Assembly (NCBI GenBank): GCA_050180015.1
Contig: JBFXEO010000159.1
Span: 1 to 7,002 of the forward strand
Direction of reading: 5' to 3'
Origin: JBFXEO01 sp050180015
GTDB taxonomy: Bacteria > Bacteroidota > Bacteroidia > Bacteroidales > Tenuifilaceae
Length of the DNA stretch: 7,002 nt
Of this stretch, positions 6,751 through 7,002 are shown piece by piece. The notes beneath the pieces were generated by a model. It searched no databases. It worked only from the letters and a program-made list of their open reading frames with translations, and was not told the DNA's origin. The position numbers were made by a program, and so were the translations under genes. Numbering within the stretch: the first letter of the stretch is position 1; each line of letters opens with the position of its first letter.

Positions 6751-6926
6751 CGGATTGAGCCGCTTTACGCTTTAACCTTATTGCTGTATTTAGAGAATAA
6801 AAAAGATGCCAAATATCTATAGCAGTTTATGCAGCACTGATTCGCCCATGATTATCCATCCGCAACCGGACGATAATTGACCGTATCCCTACTTAAGTGC
6901 TAAATAATTTCATCACTATAATTACC

Positions 6927-6989
6927 ATGAGCTACCGGTTAACATCTGATTTTCAGCCATCTGGCGATCAGCCCGACGCTATAGAGCAA
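6927..6989 (+). CDS. uvrB: Excinuclease ABC subunit B, N-terminal fragment (cut by the contig end)
   Basis: UvrB is the helicase-like damage-verification subunit of nucleotide excision repair, working with UvrA and UvrC in the cytoplasm. Only the first 21 codons are here: MSYRLTSDFQPSGDQPDAIEQ. This matches the conserved UvrB start, where a phenylalanine/leucine-rich strand leads into (P/T)GDQPxAI; E. coli UvrB has FKPSGDQPEAIRRL in the same place. The family expects Leu next, but the frame continues as Asp-Arg-Lys-Ser, which is translated adapter sequence. So the gene is truncated by the assembly, not broken in the organism. An in-frame TAA at 6894 and the match to the family start support the ATG at 6927. 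Full proteins are about 670 residues. Confidence 0.85.
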
Positions 6990-7002
6990 GATCGGAAGAG
7001 CG
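6989..7002. other. Illumina TruSeq adapter remnant at contig end
   Basis: The last 14 bases, AGATCGGAAGAGCG, are identical to the start of the Illumina TruSeq adapter. The first 13 bases are common to both adapters, and the final G fits the universal (P5-side) one rather than the indexed one, which continues with A. It is artefact, not genomic DNA. The first A (6989) could be either, since it also completes a CAA codon of uvrB. Confidence 0.93.

Overview
The window looks like ordinary chromosomal DNA from a member of the Bacteroidota. Three things suggest this: an exact match to the phylum's unusual promoter (TTTG, 19 bases, TAAATTTG); the lack of Shine-Dalgarno sequences before the genes; and the protein types (a long TrkH and a patatin with an outer-membrane barrel). 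The fragment probably comes from an Illumina draft or metagenome assembly, because its last 14 bases match the start of a TruSeq adapter.

Layout: positions 1-119 hold short hairpins downstream of the first gene. Positions 120-2318 (minus strand) encode a patatin-like phospholipase fused to a POTRA-like segment and an outer-membrane beta-barrel, the type Vd secretion architecture of PlpD and FplA. Positions 2319-2995 form a long divergent non-coding region with several inverted repeats, a strong plus-strand promoter and a leader of about 207 bases. Three plus-strand genes follow with 10-base gaps: trkH (2996-4819), a single-RCK trkA/ktrA-type regulator (4830-5513) and a monovalent cation:proton antiporter of the Na+/H+ exchanger fold (5524-6714). 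After a 212-base gap containing an imperfect hairpin, the first 21 codons of uvrB begin at 6927 and are cut off by the adapter.

The three plus-strand genes form a plausible ion-homeostasis operon. TrkH would bring in K+ (or Na+), and TrkA would sense nucleotides and gate it. The antiporter would move Na+ or K+ against protons. The antiporter has no RCK domain of its own, so the single TrkA could in principle serve both transporters. This is inference.

I see no defence system, mobile element, CRISPR array, tRNA or rRNA. The most useful observations are the adapter at the end, the trkH start that a longest-ORF call would misplace, the structured trkH leader with a strong palindrome just inside the gene, and the unusual ion-site motif of the antiporter.
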